Source of the DNA: Lachnospiraceae bacterium
GTDB lineage: Bacteria; Bacillota; Clostridia; Lachnospirales; Lachnospiraceae
NCBI GenBank assembly: GCA_015057205.1
Contig: SVEW01000144.1
Span: 1-5,332, forward strand
DNA: 5,332 nt
Direction: 5' to 3'
Shown: piece by piece, positions 4,555 through 5,332 of the stretch
Position numbering within the stretch: position 1 is the first letter of the stretch
Layout: each line of letters starts with the position of its first letter
The notes under the pieces: model-generated
What the model was told of the DNA's origin: nothing
The model's input: only the letters and a program-made list of their open reading frames with translations
Databases searched by the model: none
Translations under genes and position numbers: made by a program

Positions 4555-5332
4555 TTGAGCAATAACAAGGACGTAATTGTCAGACTGATTGATGTTGAGA
4601 AAGAGTTTGACGGCGTTAAGGTTGTAAAAAAATTAAACCTTGAGGTCAGAGAAGGGGAATTTCTGACCTTACTTGGCCCTTCCGGTTGTGGTAAAACGAC
4701 GACGTTGCGTATGATCGCGGGATTTTCCCATGCCACTAGCGGAGAAATCGAGTTAGAGGGTAAGAATGTTGCCGATTTGAAACCGAATGAGCGCGATGTT
4801 AATACGGTATTTCAGAACTATGCACTTTTTCCACACATGAATGTGGAAGATAACATTGCATTTGGTCTTGTTGAGAAGAAAGTCCCGAAGGCAGAGATCA
4901 AAGAGCGCGTGGCCGAGATGATTAAGCTCGTTCAGTTAGAAGGTATGGAAAAGAGAAAGCCGGCACAGATGTCCGGTGGTCAGAAACAGCGTGTGGCCAT
5001 TGCCCGGGCGCTTATTAACCGTCCGAAGGTGCTTTTATTAGATGAGCCTCTTGGCGCGCTGGATTTGAAACTGCGTAAACAGATGCAGTTGGAATTGAAG
5101 CATTTACAGCAAAAACTGGGAATTACCTTTATTTATGTTACACACGACCAGGAAGAGGCTCTTACCATGAGTGACCGTATTGCGGTTATGAACGATGGTG
5201 TTATGGAACAGATTGGTACGCCGGATGAGGTCTACAATCATCCGAAGACTAAGTTTGTTGCAAGCTTTGTTGGTGAGAGTAATATTTTAGAGAGTTATGT
5301 AGAGGCAGCCCGTGGTGATTTGTTGCGGATTT
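4555..5332 (+). CDS. potA: Polyamine ABC transporter ATP-binding protein (partial, runs off the window)
   Basis: The first 259 residues of the ATPase that powers polyamine import; it sits on the inner face of the membrane with PotB and PotC. It begins with TTG (MSNNKDVIVRL). The nucleotide-binding domain is complete: Walker A GPSGCGKT (41-48), Q-loop Gln87 in VFQNYALFP, signature MSGGQKQR (139-146), Walker B LLLDEP (160-165) with catalytic Glu164, D-loop GALD (167-170), and switch His197 in THDQEEA. FVGESNIL (238-245) marks the passage to the C-terminal TOBE-like regulatory domain, most of which lies beyond the edge. These are features of the PotA/MalK/UgpC class, and the preceding potD points to polyamines rather than sugar or iron. 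It lies 21 nt after the PII gene and is co-transcribed with it; potB and potC are expected next. Confidence 0.92.
   Translation, partial: MSNNKDVIVRLIDVEKEFDGVKVVKKLNLEVREGEFLTLLGPSGCGKTTTLRMIAGFSHATSGEIELEGKNVADLKPNERDVNTVFQNYALFPHMNVEDNIAFGLVEKKVPKAEIKERVAEMIKLVQLEGMEKRKPAQMSGGQKQRVAIARALINRPKVLLLDEPLGALDLKLRKQMQLELKHLQQKLGITFIYVTHDQEEALTMSDRIAVMNDGVMEQIGTPDEVYNHPKTKFVASFVGESNILESYVEAARGDLLRI

Noticed and set aside
4536..4736. Minus-strand open frame opposite the start of potA
   Set aside because: It is antisense to the Walker A region of potA and has no independent support.

Overview
The window reads as chromosomal DNA of a low-to-moderate GC Gram-positive anaerobe, most likely a clostridium of the Lachnospiraceae type. 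This is an inference from strong AGGAGG-type ribosome binding sites, SigA-like promoters, two TTG starts, a lipoprotein-type PotD and protein features by eye; no database search was possible.

Left part (1-2190, plus strand). A gene fragment ends at position 100 and shares one base (TAATG) with the next gene, an acidic 174-residue protein of unknown function. A hairpin at 641-680 closes this unit. A good promoter (TTGACC, 17 bp, TATACT with an extended TGn) then starts a three-gene operon: a HAD-superfamily phosphatase, a short protein with one membrane segment and a very charged coiled coil, and a 77-residue helical protein. The last two are not recognised.

Middle (2156-3118). A CYTH/triphosphate tunnel metalloenzyme gene lies on the minus strand and overlaps the 77-residue gene tail-to-tail by 35 bp. 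To its right is about 480 bp without a gene. Roughly 320 bp of that (2654-2970) consists of two neighbouring, unrelated, long imperfect palindromes, each able to fold into a branched structure. They share one terminal heptamer (GTTTCGT, 2768-2774) that can pair with either the far left or the far right end. This is the least explained part of the window.

Right part (3019-5332, plus strand). An extended -10 promoter drives a polyamine uptake operon in the order potD (substrate-binding lipoprotein), a PII signalling protein, potA (ATPase, cut by the window end). The permease genes potB and potC presumably follow outside. The PII protein aligns without gaps to E. coli GlnB over 112 residues but has lost the uridylylation tyrosine and most of the T-loop residues around the 2-oxoglutarate site, while keeping the nucleotide-binding loops. 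It matches the idea of PotN, a PII subgroup tied to polyamine transporters in Firmicutes that senses ATP/ADP rather than 2-oxoglutarate. The simplest reading is that it adjusts polyamine import to the energy state of the cell.
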